From: Hyphomicrobiales bacterium
GTDB lineage: Bacteria > Pseudomonadota > Alphaproteobacteria > Rhizobiales > Beijerinckiaceae
Reading direction: 5' to 3'
Assembly (NCBI GenBank): GCA_947455725.1
Contig: CANGPL010000006.1
Coordinates: forward strand, 1 to 64,000
DNA length: 64,000 nucleotides
Shown here: piece by piece, positions 35,945-44,694 of the stretch
Layout: every line of letters starts with the position of its first letter
Numbering within the stretch: position 1 is the stretch's first letter
The notes under the pieces: model-generated
What the model saw: the letters and a program-made list of their open reading frames with translations, nothing else
What the model was told of the DNA's origin: nothing
The model's database searches: none
Program-made: the position numbers and the translations under genes

Positions 35945-36610
35945 TCAAACCTTCAAAGAGGCTGCGATCACTTCGACAATATTACCGGTCGGATCGGTGA
36001 TGCTCTTGTGTATTTTCGCCTGTATATTCCAATATTTAGCGGCTTCCGTCAATTCCGCATCAACATCTTGTCCCTTTAGAAACAAGCCTATACACGGATT
36101 TTTGGTAATTTTCGCTTGCATTTCTAAAAGCTCTTTGAGCGATGCCAGCGCGCGCGCAGACAGACAATCGATCTTCTCAGGAAGAGCAGAAAAGGCGGCC
36201 TCGATCCGGCAATTATGGACCGTGACCGGCAAATGAAGGGTTCGTGCGACCTCTCGTAAAAAGGCGGATTTTCTACCATTGCTCTCCACAAGGTGCATAT
36301 GGAAGCCGGGTCGGTCCGCCAAGAGGATAGCGATCACCAATCCTGGGAATCCGGCGCCGGATCCGATATCGACCCATATTTTAGCCTCTTGGGCATAAGC
36401 CGTCAGCTGTGCGCTATCGGCGATATGGCGGGTCCAAATCGATGCCATCGTTCCGGGGCCGACAAGATTTTTGATCGTCTGCCAACGCTGTAGAAGCCCG
36501 ACATATTGGTCGAACATCGCCAGTGTTTCACGTGAAACAGAGAGAAGCGGCAAGGCTCGAAGACGATCTTCTTCAAGCTCACTCCCGACGGCACTCGGCC
36601 TACGCGCCAT
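35945..36610 (-). CDS. rsmG: 16S rRNA (guanine-N7) methyltransferase RsmG
   Basis: Methylates G527 of 16S rRNA using SAM. The 221-residue protein carries the SAM-binding [19 protein letters not shown] and the [19 protein letters not shown] continuation. It begins within the last codons of mnmG (11-bp overlap), and its stop touches parA, so mnmG-rsmG-parA-parB is one unit, known in other bacteria as the gid-par cluster. A perfect parS site lies inside its 5' coding region and is translated as VSRET. Confidence 0.95.
   Translation of the reverse strand: MARRPSAVGSELEEDRLRALPLLSVSRETLAMFDQYVGLLQRWQTIKNLVGPGTMASIWTRHIADSAQLTAYAQEAKIWVDIGSGAGFPGLVIAILLADRPGFHMHLVESNGRKSAFLREVARTLHLPVTVHNCRIEAAFSALPEKIDCLSARALASLKELLEMQAKITKNPCIGLFLKGQDVDAELTEAAKYWNIQAKIHKSITDPTGNIVEVIAASLKV
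36524..36539. promoter_or_regulatory. parS centromere site 1
   Basis: TGTTTCACGTGAAACA, a perfect 16-bp palindrome identical to the consensus chromosomal parS. It lies inside the rsmG coding sequence, where it encodes Val-Ser-Arg-Glu-Thr, 1.5 kb from parB and about 6.4 kb from the presumed origin. It is the loading site for ParB. Confidence 0.95.
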
Positions 36611-38510
36611 GTTCAGCCGCCTGACGATCTTGCGGCTTTGGCCGACGACGAGCTTTCGCTGCCAGCACCGTGAGCGCAGCAGGCGTCATCCCCTCAATAC
36701 GCCCCGCCTGCCCTAGAGTCCGTGGCTTTACCATTGCCAGCTTATTACGGAGCTCGGTCGACAGTCCCGAGACGTCCGAATAATCCATGTCAGGCGGCAT
36801 GGTCAGCGACTCGTCCCTTTTGAACGACTCGATGTCTTTTAGTTGACGATCCAGATAGACGGCATAACGGGCGTCATTCTCGAGACGGTCAACCATTTTG
36901 GAGCCGAATCGGTTGAGCTCCGGCCAGAGCTGCGCGAGCCCCGCCATGGTTTGCCGAGGATAGGACAAGATATCAAAGGCCGTCCTACGAATGCCATCTT
37001 GGTTCAGCTTCAGGCCACGCCCTATCGCTTCTGTCGGCGTAATCGAAAGACTTTTGAGCAGCGCCCGGCCCTGCTCCAGTTCTTCAAATCGTGTTTCAAA
37101 GTCAATCTGACGGGTACGGCCAACAATACCCCAAGCCAACCCTTTTGGGGTCAAGCGCTCATCCGCATTATCCGAACGCAAGGACAGGCGATATTCCGAC
37201 CGCGATGTAAACATGCGGTAAGGCTCCGTCACTCCTTGCGTGACGAGATCATCAATCAACACACCAATATAGGCTTCTGTTCGATCAAGCGTGACACCAT
37301 CGAGACCGCCCGCCCGGCGCGCGGCATTCAAGCCCGCGATTAGACCTTGAGCGGCCGCCTCTTCATAACCCGTCGTCCCATTGATCTGACCGGCGCAAAA
37401 CAGACCGGTTACGTTTTTTGTTTCAAGCGTCGGCCAAAGCGCGCGCGGATCAATAAAGTCATATTCAATGGCGTAACCTGGACGAATGATCCGAGCCTTT
37501 TCCAATCCCGGGATCGTCGCGACAAAAGCCTGCTGGACCTCTTCCGGCATCGAGCTTGATATACCATTCGGATAAATCGTCGGATCATCTAACCCTTCGG
37601 GCTCCAAAAAAATCTGATGGGTCGTTCTGTCTCCGAATCGAACCACCTTATCCTCAATCGAAGGACAATAGCGCGGCCCTCGCCCCGCGATCTGACCCGT
37701 ATAGATGGGCGCGCTTCCAAGGCTTTGCCGAATGATCTCGTGCCCGGCCTCCGTCGTCGCTGTTACGCCACAGCCGACCTGACGCTGTTCGATCTTCTCC
37801 GTAAGCGACGAAAAAGGCTCAATGGGATCATCGCCATATTGCATTTCGAGGCGATCCCACTCAATAGTCCGCCCGTCAAGCCTTGGTGGTGTTCCAGTCT
37901 TCAGCCTGCCAAGCTCAAATCCAACCGATTGCAGTGCACCCGAGAGTAAACGCGCCGGAGGCTCGCCAATACGGCCAGCAGAAAACCGCACAGGCCCGAT
38001 ATGAACAAGACCATTCAAGAACGTCCCAGCGGTCAAGACCACGGCACCAGCCATCAGGCGCCGACCATCTTTTAGAACAACGCCACTCGCGCGATGGGCA
38101 TCGTCATCGATGATTAAATCATCGACCATACCCTGAACAAAGTGCAGATTTTCCGTTTCCTTCAACAGCAGCTGGACAGCTTGACGGTATAATTTCCGAT
38201 CGGCCTGCGCACGCGGCCCCCTAACGGCAGGGCCTTTACTCCGATTGAGAACACGAAATTGAATGCAGCCAAGATCGGCAGCGCGCGCCATCACGCCATC
38301 CAACGCGTCGATCTCCCGAACGAGATGCCCCTTACCGAGACCGCCAATGGCCGGATTGCACGACATCGTGCCAATTGCATCCAAGGACGTGGTGACCAAT
38401 ACGGTACGCGCGCCAAACCGAGCAGCCGCAGCTGCGGCTTCAGTACCCGCATGGCCGCCGCCTACAACGATAACATCGTATCGGTCATTCTGTTCGCTAT
38501 GGATCTTCAT
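36600..38510 (-). CDS. mnmG: tRNA uridine-34 5-carboxymethylaminomethyl synthesis enzyme MnmG
   Basis: FAD-dependent partner of MnmE that modifies wobble U34 of several tRNAs. The FAD-binding [14 protein letters not shown] is at about 13-26. The conserved [31 protein letters not shown] and [21 protein letters not shown] motifs are all present, as is the C-terminal helical tRNA-binding region. The ATG at 38510 is preferred because AAGGG stands 9 nt upstream; an earlier GTG at 38540 would run translation through a parS site. The 636-residue length is normal. mnmE is encoded just upstream, so both halves of the modifying complex are co-transcribed. Confidence 0.96.
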   Translation of the reverse strand: MKIHSEQNDRYDVIVVGGGHAGTEAAAAAARFGARTVLVTTSLDAIGTMSCNPAIGGLGKGHLVREIDALDGVMARAADLGCIQFRVLNRSKGPAVRGPRAQADRKLYRQAVQLLLKETENLHFVQGMVDDLIIDDDAHRASGVVLKDGRRLMAGAVVLTAGTFLNGLVHIGPVRFSAGRIGEPPARLLSGALQSVGFELGRLKTGTPPRLDGRTIEWDRLEMQYGDDPIEPFSSLTEKIEQRQVGCGVTATTEAGHEIIRQSLGSAPIYTGQIAGRGPRYCPSIEDKVVRFGDRTTHQIFLEPEGLDDPTIYPNGISSSMPEEVQQAFVATIPGLEKARIIRPGYAIEYDFIDPRALWPTLETKNVTGLFCAGQINGTTGYEEAAAQGLIAGLNAARRAGGLDGVTLDRTEAYIGVLIDDLVTQGVTEPYRMFTSRSEYRLSLRSDNADERLTPKGLAWGIVGRTRQIDFETRFEELEQGRALLKSLSITPTEAIGRGLKLNQDGIRRTAFDILSYPRQTMAGLAQLWPELNRFGSKMVDRLENDARYAVYLDRQLKDIESFKRDESLTMPPDMDYSDVSGLSTELRNKLAMVKPRTLGQAGRIEGMTPAALTVLAAKARRRPKPQDRQAAEHGA

Positions 38511-38523
38511 CGGATCCGACCCT

Positions 38524-38539
38524 TGTTTCACGTGAAACA
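38524..38539. promoter_or_regulatory. parS centromere site 2
   Basis: A second perfect TGTTTCACGTGAAACA palindrome, in the 36-bp gap between the end of mnmE and the start of mnmG. It is exactly 2,000 bp from site 1 and about 4.4 kb from the presumed origin. Confidence 0.95.
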
Positions 38540-38546
38540 CCCCACT

Positions 38547-39866
38547 CTATTTCCCAATACAGAACTGAGAAAACAACTGATCCAGAATGTCGTCTATGCC
38601 GACATGTCCCGTGACGCGAGCAATGGCCCGCATTGCAATTCGGACTTCCTCGACAACCAGCTCGGTGCCCGCTGAATGAAGGACGGCCAGCGCCCTGTCA
38701 ACCGATTCGAGCGCTTCAGCCACCGCCTCGCGATGCCGAGCGCGCGTCAGTACCGCCCCTTCGCCACCCTGACCCATTAAATTGTGAACCAGTTCAGTAA
38801 GGGTCCGAACTAGTTCATCCATCCCTTCTCCCGTCAGAGCCGAAATCGCGAGATCTTCCCAACCTGCCTTATATCGATCAATCTGGGTCACCACCGGCAT
38901 CAACAGGCCCGGTATGCTCCGAATCTCATCGGGTATTGCCGAATCCGCTTCATCCCCGCTCCGCAGCCAAACCACAATGTCCGCAACAGCAGCGCGTGCC
39001 AGCATACGCCGAACGCCCTCTTGCTCAATCGCATCGGACGATTCTCTTAAGCCAGCTGTATCGAGCAGCGTCACCGGATAGCCACCTAAATCAAGCCGCA
39101 CCTCGACAATGTCCCGCGTCGTACCCGGTATCGAGGACACAATCGCGATGTCACGTTGTGCTAACACATTTAAAAGCGTCGACTTACCAGCATTCGGCGC
39201 GCCGGCCAAAACGATAGTAATGCCCTCCCTAAGCCGCTCGCCGCGCGTGCCAGTCGCCAGCACCTTTCCCATTTGATCGCGGATACGGGACAGACGGCTT
39301 TCTGCCTGAACCAAGACGCCCGTATCGACATCGCCCTCATCTGAAAAATCGAGATTCGCCTCAAATAACGCCAGCACACCAATCAAATCGGTCCGCCAAT
39401 GGTCGATTTCGCAACTCAAACCTCCGGTCAACTGTCGGATAGCCTGCTGTCTTTGCTGTTCCGTTTCCGAATCGATTAGGTCAGCCAGGCCTTCTGCCTC
39501 GGTCAGATCCATCCGACCATTATCAAGCGCCCGCCGCGAGAATTCACCTGGCCGCGCCAGTCGAAACCCCGGGATCAAGCCCAACGTCTCCATCATCAAG
39601 GCGACAACACTGAGCGCCCCATGACACTGAAACTCGACCGTATCTTCGCCAGTGAAACTATCCGGCCCGGGAAACCATAGGCACAGCGCCTCATCAATGA
39701 TACGCCCATCCGGCATCTTTAACCGCCGGAGCGAAGCTCGGCGGGGTCTTAAAGATCCGACGTGCAAAAAATCCAACGCCTTAGCCGCATCAGGCCCACT
39801 GACCCTGATCACGCTCAAGCCCGCTTTTCCCCGGCCCGTCGCAACGGCAAAGATCGTCTCAGTCAC
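38547..39866 (-). CDS. mnmE: tRNA modification GTPase MnmE
   Basis: Dimeric GTPase that works with MnmG on wobble uridines. The N-terminal tetrahydrofolate-binding domain (about 1-118), the helical domain and the inserted G domain are all visible. G1 is GAPNAGKSTLLN, G2/G3 are GTTRDIVE and DTAGLRES, and the protein ends with the invariant C-terminal CIGK motif that carries the catalytic Cys. At 439 residues it is of normal length. It lies 30 bp after rho on the same strand and upstream of a parS site and mnmG. Confidence 0.97.
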   Translation of the reverse strand: MTETIFAVATGRGKAGLSVIRVSGPDAAKALDFLHVGSLRPRRASLRRLKMPDGRIIDEALCLWFPGPDSFTGEDTVEFQCHGALSVVALMMETLGLIPGFRLARPGEFSRRALDNGRMDLTEAEGLADLIDSETEQQRQQAIRQLTGGLSCEIDHWRTDLIGVLALFEANLDFSDEGDVDTGVLVQAESRLSRIRDQMGKVLATGTRGERLREGITIVLAGAPNAGKSTLLNVLAQRDIAIVSSIPGTTRDIVEVRLDLGGYPVTLLDTAGLRESSDAIEQEGVRRMLARAAVADIVVWLRSGDEADSAIPDEIRSIPGLLMPVVTQIDRYKAGWEDLAISALTGEGMDELVRTLTELVHNLMGQGGEGAVLTRARHREAVAEALESVDRALAVLHSAGTELVVEEVRIAMRAIARVTGHVGIDDILDQLFSQFCIGK

Positions 39867-39896
39867 GAATCGATCCCCATTTTACAACGAATAGGA

Positions 39897-41162
39897 TCAG
39901 GTATTCATCGATTCAAAGAAGTCGGTATTGGTCTTGGTTTGGCGCAGCTTATCGGCCAAGAACTCGATCGCGTCCACGGTGCCCATCGGATTAAGGATAC
40001 GGCGGAGCACATACATTTTCTTGAGCACATCGGCCGGCACAAGAAGCTCTTCCTTACGTGTACCCGACCGCGTGATGTCGAGCGCCGGGAAGACGCGCTT
40101 ATCGGAGACCTTACGGTCCAGAATGATTTCCGAGTTACCGGTGCCCTTAAACTCTTCGAAAATCACTTCGTCCATGCGGCTACCGGTATCAATCAGAGCG
40201 GTTGCTATAATCGTCAGTGAACCACCCTCTTCAATGTTACGCGCCGCACCAAAGAACCGCTTCGGGCGTTGCAGAGCATTCGCATCGACGCCGCCGGTCA
40301 ACACCTTACCGGAGGACGGCACAACCGTATTATACGCACGACCAAGGCGTGTGATCGAATCAAGCAGAATCACCACATCGCGGCCATGCTCAACGAGGCG
40401 CTTGGCCTTTTCAATCACCATCTCAGCAACTTGAACGTGGCGCGACGCTGGTTCGTCAAAGGTCGACGATACAACTTCACCATTCACGGAACGCTGCATA
40501 TCGGTCACCTCTTCCGGACGCTCATCGATAAGCAACACGATAAGGTAACATTCCGGATGGTTGGTTGTGATGGACTGCGCAATATTTTGTAACAATACGG
40601 TCTTACCCGTCCGTGGCGGCGCAACAATTAGACCACGCTGTCCTTTGCCAATCGGCGACACAATATCGATGACGCGTGCCGAGAAATCCTTGCGCGTAGG
40701 GTCTTCAATTTCTAGCTTCAAGCGCTCATTTGGATATAGAGGCGTCAAATTGTCGAAATTCACCTTGTGACGCGACTTTTCAGGATCTTCGAAATTAATC
40801 GTATTGACCTTCACCAGCGCGAAATAACGCTCGCCATCCTTCGGACCCCGAATTTGCCCCTCGACCGTATCGCCGGTCCGCAAACCAAATCGACGGATTT
40901 GCGCGGGCGACACGTAAATATCATCCGGACCGGCGAGATAGTTTGAATCCGGCGAGCGCAAAAATCCGAAACCGTCAGGCAAGACTTCGACAACACCTTC
41001 GCCAATAATTTCCGTCTCATTGGCCGCGAGTTGCTTCAGAATGGCAAACATCAATTCCTGCTTGCGCATCGTCCCGGCATTTTCGACCGATAATTCGTCA
41101 GCAAAAGCCAACATCTCGGTCGGGGACTTCTTTTTAAGTTCCTGAAGCTTCATCTCGCGCAT
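39897..41162 (-). CDS. rho: Transcription termination factor Rho
   Basis: Hexameric RNA helicase that ends transcription of untranslated RNA. The 421-residue protein has the N-terminal helix bundle ([18 protein letters not shown]), the cold-shock-like RNA-binding domain ([24 protein letters not shown]), Walker [16 protein letters not shown] and Walker [12 protein letters not shown]. The ATG at 41162 gives the typical MREMKLQ start; downstream in-frame ATG at 41153 is less likely. A leader of about 210 bp separates it from hemJ. In several bacteria rho autoregulates through its leader, and a similar role is possible here. Confidence 0.97.
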   Translation of the reverse strand: MREMKLQELKKKSPTEMLAFADELSVENAGTMRKQELMFAILKQLAANETEIIGEGVVEVLPDGFGFLRSPDSNYLAGPDDIYVSPAQIRRFGLRTGDTVEGQIRGPKDGERYFALVKVNTINFEDPEKSRHKVNFDNLTPLYPNERLKLEIEDPTRKDFSARVIDIVSPIGKGQRGLIVAPPRTGKTVLLQNIAQSITTNHPECYLIVLLIDERPEEVTDMQRSVNGEVVSSTFDEPASRHVQVAEMVIEKAKRLVEHGRDVVILLDSITRLGRAYNTVVPSSGKVLTGGVDANALQRPKRFFGAARNIEEGGSLTIIATALIDTGSRMDEVIFEEFKGTGNSEIILDRKVSDKRVFPALDITRSGTRKEELLVPADVLKKMYVLRRILNPMGTVDAIEFLADKLRQTKTNTDFFESMNT

Positions 41163-41372
41163 AAAATAGACTCTAGAATGCTGCAACGCCGGACGGCATC
41201 ACAAAGGGATTATTGGGGAAAATCAAAACCAACAGACATCCAGCAAACAGCTGGCCCAACCGACTGGGAAGGCGAGGATGCCACCCGTCAAGATCGGAGG
41301 TTTCGAGCACAGAACGATGTTTCGATACCGTCTTTTTTGAAAAAGAGCAAGCGAACACCAAAGCGGCGTCAA

Positions 41373-41798
41373 TTAGAAAGGCTTAAGCACAACCAATGTG
41401 ACCGCGATGATCATCAATAAAGTCGGTATCTCATTGAAAATACGGTAATATTTGGCCGAATGCCGATTTTCATCCCGTGCAAACTGCTTCACTTGCACCG
41501 CCATCATGCCATGCGCGCCACTCAGAATCAGTACGGCCAATAATTTGGCGTGGAACCAACCCTCGCCAATCGCTTGGCTCGATACCGCCATCCACAAACC
41601 CGCAATCCAAGCCACAATCATCGCTGGCGTCATAATCGCCTTTAACAATCGCCGTTCCATAATCTTGAAGGTCTCTGATGTGGCCGAGCCCACTTCCACA
41701 GTCGAATGATAAACAAAGAGCCGCGGCAAATAGAGCAAACCGGCCATCCACGAAATGACCGCCAAAATATGCAAAACTTTCACCCAGAGATAGACCAC
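41373..41798 (-). CDS. hemJ: HemJ-type protoporphyrinogen oxidase
   Basis: Small membrane protein of 141 residues with four predicted membrane helices (about 6-25, 56-74, 84-102 and 122-140). The family signature VKVLHILAVISWMAGLLYLPRLFVYH contains His10 and Arg26-region residues that bind heme. HemJ oxidises protoporphyrinogen IX to protoporphyrin IX and is the usual enzyme for this step in bacteria that lack HemG and HemY. It lies directly downstream of hemE with 2 bp between the genes, so two enzymes of heme synthesis share an operon that reads away from the origin. Confidence 0.9.
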   Translation of the reverse strand: MVYLWVKVLHILAVISWMAGLLYLPRLFVYHSTVEVGSATSETFKIMERRLLKAIMTPAMIVAWIAGLWMAVSSQAIGEGWFHAKLLAVLILSGAHGMMAVQVKQFARDENRHSAKYYRIFNEIPTLLMIIAVTLVVLKPF

Positions 41799-41800
41799 GC

Positions 41801-42853
41801 TTAACCCCGTACGCGCTTAATCAGTCTTTCGACGTGAGCGACTGGCGTTTCTGGCACAATGCCATGACCGAGATTGAAAATATGGGGACCTTGTGAAAAC
41901 GCCTCAATAATCGCATCGACACGCCGATCCATCTGGTCCCCACCCGCAACAACCGATAGCGGGTCCAAATTACCTTGAACGGGCTTTAACGGCTGCAATG
42001 TAGCGGCCGCCCATTTCTGATCCGTGCCCCAATCGATCGCAACCGCGTCAGCACCCGTCTTCGACGCGTATTGAAGATGATTAGCGCCAGATCCACGTCC
42101 AAAAACGATAAATTTCGCCTGCGGATGCTTCATCCGAACGCCTTCAATGATCCGTCTAATCGGCCCAATCGACCATTGCTCGATCCCGTCTGCCGTCAAC
42201 GCGCCTGCAAAGCTCTCAAAAATCTGCAATGCATCGACGCCCGCTTCAACTTGCCGGCAAAGATAATCAATCGACGAAACAACAAGCAGATTGATCAAAC
42301 GCTCTAAATATTCAGGATTGCGATAGGCTACCAATCGAATAGGTGCCAATTCCGGCGTACTTTTACCGGCGATCATGTAACTCGCCACCGTCCAAGGCGC
42401 GCCACAAAAGCCTAAAAAAGTCGTTTCTTTCGGTAACGCCGCTTTAACCCGACCAATCGTCTCAAAAACAGGCCCTAATCGATCAAGATCAATCTGACCT
42501 TTCAATTCGGAGAGATTATTTTCGACAAGCAATGGCGGAAGGCGCGGACCTTCATTCTCAACAAAAGATACACCTTGACCTAAAGCATCGGGAACAACCA
42601 GAATATCCGAAAACAAAATAGCTGCATCAAAACCAAACCGACGAATGGGCTGCAGCGTGACTTCGGTCGCTAAATCCGGCGAATAACAAAAATCGATAAA
42701 AGATTTTGAACGCGCTCTTACTTCTCGATATTCTGGAAGATATCGGCCTGCCTGCCGCATAATCCAAATCGGCGGCCTCTTTTGTTGGATGCCATTGAGC
42801 GTTGCTAGCAAGGGTTTATCGACAGAAGCGACACTATTCACCGATTGGGTCAA
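41801..42853 (-). CDS. hemE: Uroporphyrinogen III decarboxylase
   Basis: Cytosolic enzyme removing four carboxyl groups from uroporphyrinogen III to make coproporphyrinogen III. The N-terminal signature PPIWIMRQAGRYLPEYR holds the substrate-binding Arg, and ILFSDILVVPDALG the catalytic Asp. GFCGAPWTVASYM is also present. At 350 residues it has the normal length. The start is TTG at 42853, supported by AAGGAA 7 nt upstream. That ribosome binding site overlaps a CtrA box, so its expression is probably linked to origin activity, as in Caulobacter. It borders the replication origin. Confidence 0.96.
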   Translation of the reverse strand: MTQSVNSVASVDKPLLATLNGIQQKRPPIWIMRQAGRYLPEYREVRARSKSFIDFCYSPDLATEVTLQPIRRFGFDAAILFSDILVVPDALGQGVSFVENEGPRLPPLLVENNLSELKGQIDLDRLGPVFETIGRVKAALPKETTFLGFCGAPWTVASYMIAGKSTPELAPIRLVAYRNPEYLERLINLLVVSSIDYLCRQVEAGVDALQIFESFAGALTADGIEQWSIGPIRRIIEGVRMKHPQAKFIVFGRGSGANHLQYASKTGADAVAIDWGTDQKWAAATLQPLKPVQGNLDPLSVVAGGDQMDRRVDAIIEAFSQGPHIFNLGHGIVPETPVAHVERLIKRVRG

Positions 42854-42864
42854 AAAGAGATTCC

Positions 42865-42879
42865 TTAAGATATTCTTAA
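42865..42879. promoter_or_regulatory. CtrA-type binding site TTAA-N7-TTAA
   Basis: TTAAGATATTCTTAA matches the CtrA consensus spacing exactly. It sits 12 bp before the hemE start codon and overlaps the hemE ribosome binding site. In Caulobacter CtrA silences the origin and the adjacent hemE-directed promoter. Confidence 0.7.
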
Positions 42880-42919
42880 TTTTTGTTGTTGTTAGACAGG
42901 GATTAAAGATAACACGAAC

Positions 42920-42928
42920 TCATCCACA
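42920..42928 (+). promoter_or_regulatory. DnaA box candidate (TCATCCACA)
   Basis: One mismatch to the consensus TTATCCACA, in the hemE-proximal part of the presumed origin. Confidence 0.6.
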
Positions 42929-42935
42929 GAATGTC

Positions 42936-42951
42936 CACGGTTTTGACCGTG
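42936..42951. repeat. Inverted repeat in the presumed origin
   Basis: CACGGT and ACCGTG form a perfect 6-bp stem with a 4-nt loop, just right of the first DnaA-box candidate. Confidence 0.5.
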
Positions 42952-42967
42952 TTTGTCAATTTTGTTG

Positions 42968-42982
42968 GACAAAAATTTTGTC
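42968..42982. repeat. AT-rich palindrome in the presumed origin
   Basis: GACAAAAATTTTGTC is a perfect odd palindrome (7 bp arms, one central base) directly before the AT-rich stretch at 42986-43040, a candidate unwinding region. Confidence 0.55.
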
Positions 42983-43020
42983 ATGTTTAAATTCTAATAG
43001 CGCCTAAATTTATCTAATCA

Positions 43021-43033
43021 AATCAATTGTTTA
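43021..43033 (+). promoter_or_regulatory. IHF binding site candidate
   Basis: AATCAATTGTTTA fits the IHF consensus WATCAA-N4-TTR without mismatch and lies in the middle of the presumed origin, next to the AT-rich stretch. IHF bending is known at the Caulobacter origin. Confidence 0.6.
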
Positions 43034-43073
43034 AAACTAACCCGTCAATTAGGTCTAGGTCGCGGCTAAAAAT

Positions 43074-43082
43074 TTATCCCCG
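43074..43082 (+). promoter_or_regulatory. DnaA box candidate (TTATCCCCG)
   Basis: Two mismatches to TTATCCACA; the TTATCC core is intact. Directly followed by a GANTC site (GATTC), the CcrM methylation target. Confidence 0.45.
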
Positions 43083-43185
43083 ATTCTGCCAAGTTCCAGG
43101 TTGCCCGTTGCTCGAAAAAGGCATCTGTTGATGAAATTACATCGCTAGGAGATACGGGTTTTCGACCCCTCCCTCTTGGCCTGAT

Positions 43186-43194
43186 TTATCCCCA
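43186..43194 (+). promoter_or_regulatory. DnaA box candidate (TTATCCCCA)
   Basis: One mismatch to TTATCCACA, 29 bp before the ppsR start codon. A weaker nonamer GCGTCCACA follows at 43207-43215, so ppsR expression may respond to DnaA. Confidence 0.55.
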
Positions 43195-43222
43195 TTACCC
43201 GTCAAAGCGTCCACAGCTTGCC

Positions 43223-44071
43223 ATGATCGGATTGACTGATTTGAACCGCAACTATTTCCATCTTCATCTCGTGTCTGATTCAACTGGCGAAACCCTGATT
43301 GCGGTTAGCCGAGCCGCAGCCGCGCAATATGAAACCGTTTCAGCGATTGAACATGTCTACCCGCTCATCCGAAATGAAGCGCAGCTTGATCGCGTGATCG
43401 TGGGACTGGAAAACGCGCCCGGTATCGTTCTTTACACGCTTGTTGATCAAGTTTTAGCGAGACGGCTTGAAACTGCATGCGCTGACTTTGGTTGCCCCTG
43501 TCTTTCGGTGCTCGATCCGGTTTTGTCGATTTTTCAAGCCTATTTGGGCTTAAGTTATACCCACCGCCCTGGTGCCCAGCACGTTTTGAATTCGGATTAT
43601 TTCAAACGCATCGATGCGCTTAATTACACGATGATGCATGATGATGGCCAACAGGGGCAGGATTTGGATGCCGCCGATATTATTTTGGTCGGTGTGAGCC
43701 GCACATCTAAAACGCCAACGAGCATTTATCTCGCTAATCGGGGGTATAAAACGGCGAATGTTCCGCTGGTCCCCGGCATCGCTACACCCGCTGGGCTTGA
43801 AACCGTTAAAAAGCCATTGGTTGTTGGCTTGGTTGCGAGTCCCGAGCGAATTGTCCAAATCCGGCAAAATCGGCTTTTGACATTAAATGCCCCCGAAAAC
43901 TCGCCCTATATTGATAAAACGGCGGTTACAGAAGAAATCGCGCACTCGCGACGGCTTTGCGCACGTCATAATTGGCCTATGATTGATGTTTCCCGCCGCT
44001 CCATCGAGGAAACTGCCGCAGCCATCATCGATCTATACCGCGATCATCTGCGCCAGCGGGAAATTTCATGA
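43223..44071 (+). CDS. ppsR: DUF299 pyruvate-dikinase regulatory kinase/phosphotransferase
   Basis: Bifunctional ADP-dependent kinase and Pi-dependent pyrophosphorylase that switches phosphoenolpyruvate synthase or pyruvate phosphate dikinase off and on. The 282-residue protein has the family N-terminus [14 protein letters not shown] and the nucleotide-binding [15 protein letters not shown] near residue 156. It is the homologue of the Rickettsia RP001-type gene that flanks the origin in Caulobacter. Its target enzyme is not in the window. It starts a run ppsR-maf-aroE-coaE-dnaQ whose first four junctions overlap or nearly touch. Confidence 0.93.
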   Translation: MIGLTDLNRNYFHLHLVSDSTGETLIAVSRAAAAQYETVSAIEHVYPLIRNEAQLDRVIVGLENAPGIVLYTLVDQVLARRLETACADFGCPCLSVLDPVLSIFQAYLGLSYTHRPGAQHVLNSDYFKRIDALNYTMMHDDGQQGQDLDAADIILVGVSRTSKTPTSIYLANRGYKTANVPLVPGIATPAGLETVKKPLVVGLVASPERIVQIRQNRLLTLNAPENSPYIDKTAVTEEIAHSRRLCARHNWPMIDVSRRSIEETAAAIIDLYRDHLRQREIS

Positions 44072-44694
44072 GTCCCGATACTTCAGTGTGGATCAGCGAA
44101 TATCCGCTCATTTTGGCATCCAAAAGCAAAACCCGTAAGGATCTTTTACAAGGTGCGCATTTTGCAGCTAAAATCCATGTTCCAGAATTTGATGAACGCG
44201 CTTTTGAGCATTCGCTTGAAGCCGAGCGCAAAACACCTGCCGAGCGTGCACGAGCCCTCGCTTGCGAAAAAGCCCGTTTGGCGAGCCTTTCTTTTCCGCA
44301 CCATTATGTGATCGGTGCGGATCAAATCTTGGCGTGCGAAAATACCGTTCTGCATAAAGCCCAAAACCTGAATGAGGCTAAACATCAAATAGCGTTTCTG
44401 AGCGGTAAAACACATCAACTCATCAGTGCGTTTGCGATTGCCCAAGATGGACATATCCTTTTCGAGGATCATGACACGGCTGACATGACGATGCGCGTGA
44501 TGACGGAGACGCAAATTGATCGCTATTGCGAGCAAGCCGGTGATGCCGTTCTCAACAATGTTGGTTGCTATGCGTTAGAAGGATTAGGCGTTCATCTTTT
44601 TGAACGCGTTGAGGGCAATTTCTTTACTGTGTTAGGATTGCCGCTTGAACGCATGATTGGATTTTTTCGGCGCGAAGGATGTCTATCTTTATGA
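44068..44694 (+). CDS. maf: Maf-like nucleoside triphosphate pyrophosphatase
   Basis: House-cleaning enzyme that hydrolyses non-canonical or pyrimidine nucleoside triphosphates to monophosphates. The 208-residue protein has [17 protein letters not shown] near the start, the catalytic-Asp segment [11 protein letters not shown], and [18 protein letters not shown] near the end. It begins 4 bp before the ppsR stop (ATGA). Maf proteins can affect septation in some bacteria, which fits an origin-linked cluster, but that link is inference. aroE begins inside its end. Confidence 0.92.
   Translation: MSPDTSVWISEYPLILASKSKTRKDLLQGAHFAAKIHVPEFDERAFEHSLEAERKTPAERARALACEKARLASLSFPHHYVIGADQILACENTVLHKAQNLNEAKHQIAFLSGKTHQLISAFAIAQDGHILFEDHDTADMTMRVMTETQIDRYCEQAGDAVLNNVGCYALEGLGVHLFERVEGNFFTVLGLPLERMIGFFRREGCLSL

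Larger units (their letters stand above)
42854..43222. other. Predicted chromosomal replication origin (oriC, Cori type)
   Basis: This 369-bp gap between hemE and ppsR carries no gene. It contains a CtrA box, DnaA-box-like nonamers, an IHF site, two palindromes and an AT-rich stretch (42986-43040). The surrounding order hemE/gap/ppsR-maf-aroE-coaE-dnaQ matches the origin region described for Caulobacter crescentus and Rickettsia. Transcription diverges from the gap on both sides, and parS sites and parAB are close. Function is inferred, as no GC-skew calculation or marker-frequency data are available here. Confidence 0.85.

Noticed and set aside
35520-36236. 238-codon plus-strand frame across parA and rsmG
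   Set aside because: Antisense to two conserved genes, with no domain resemblance and no ribosome binding site.
41173-41361. 62-codon minus-strand open frame between hemJ and rho
   Set aside because: No ribosome binding site, no family resemblance and low-complexity composition; more likely untranslated leader of rho.
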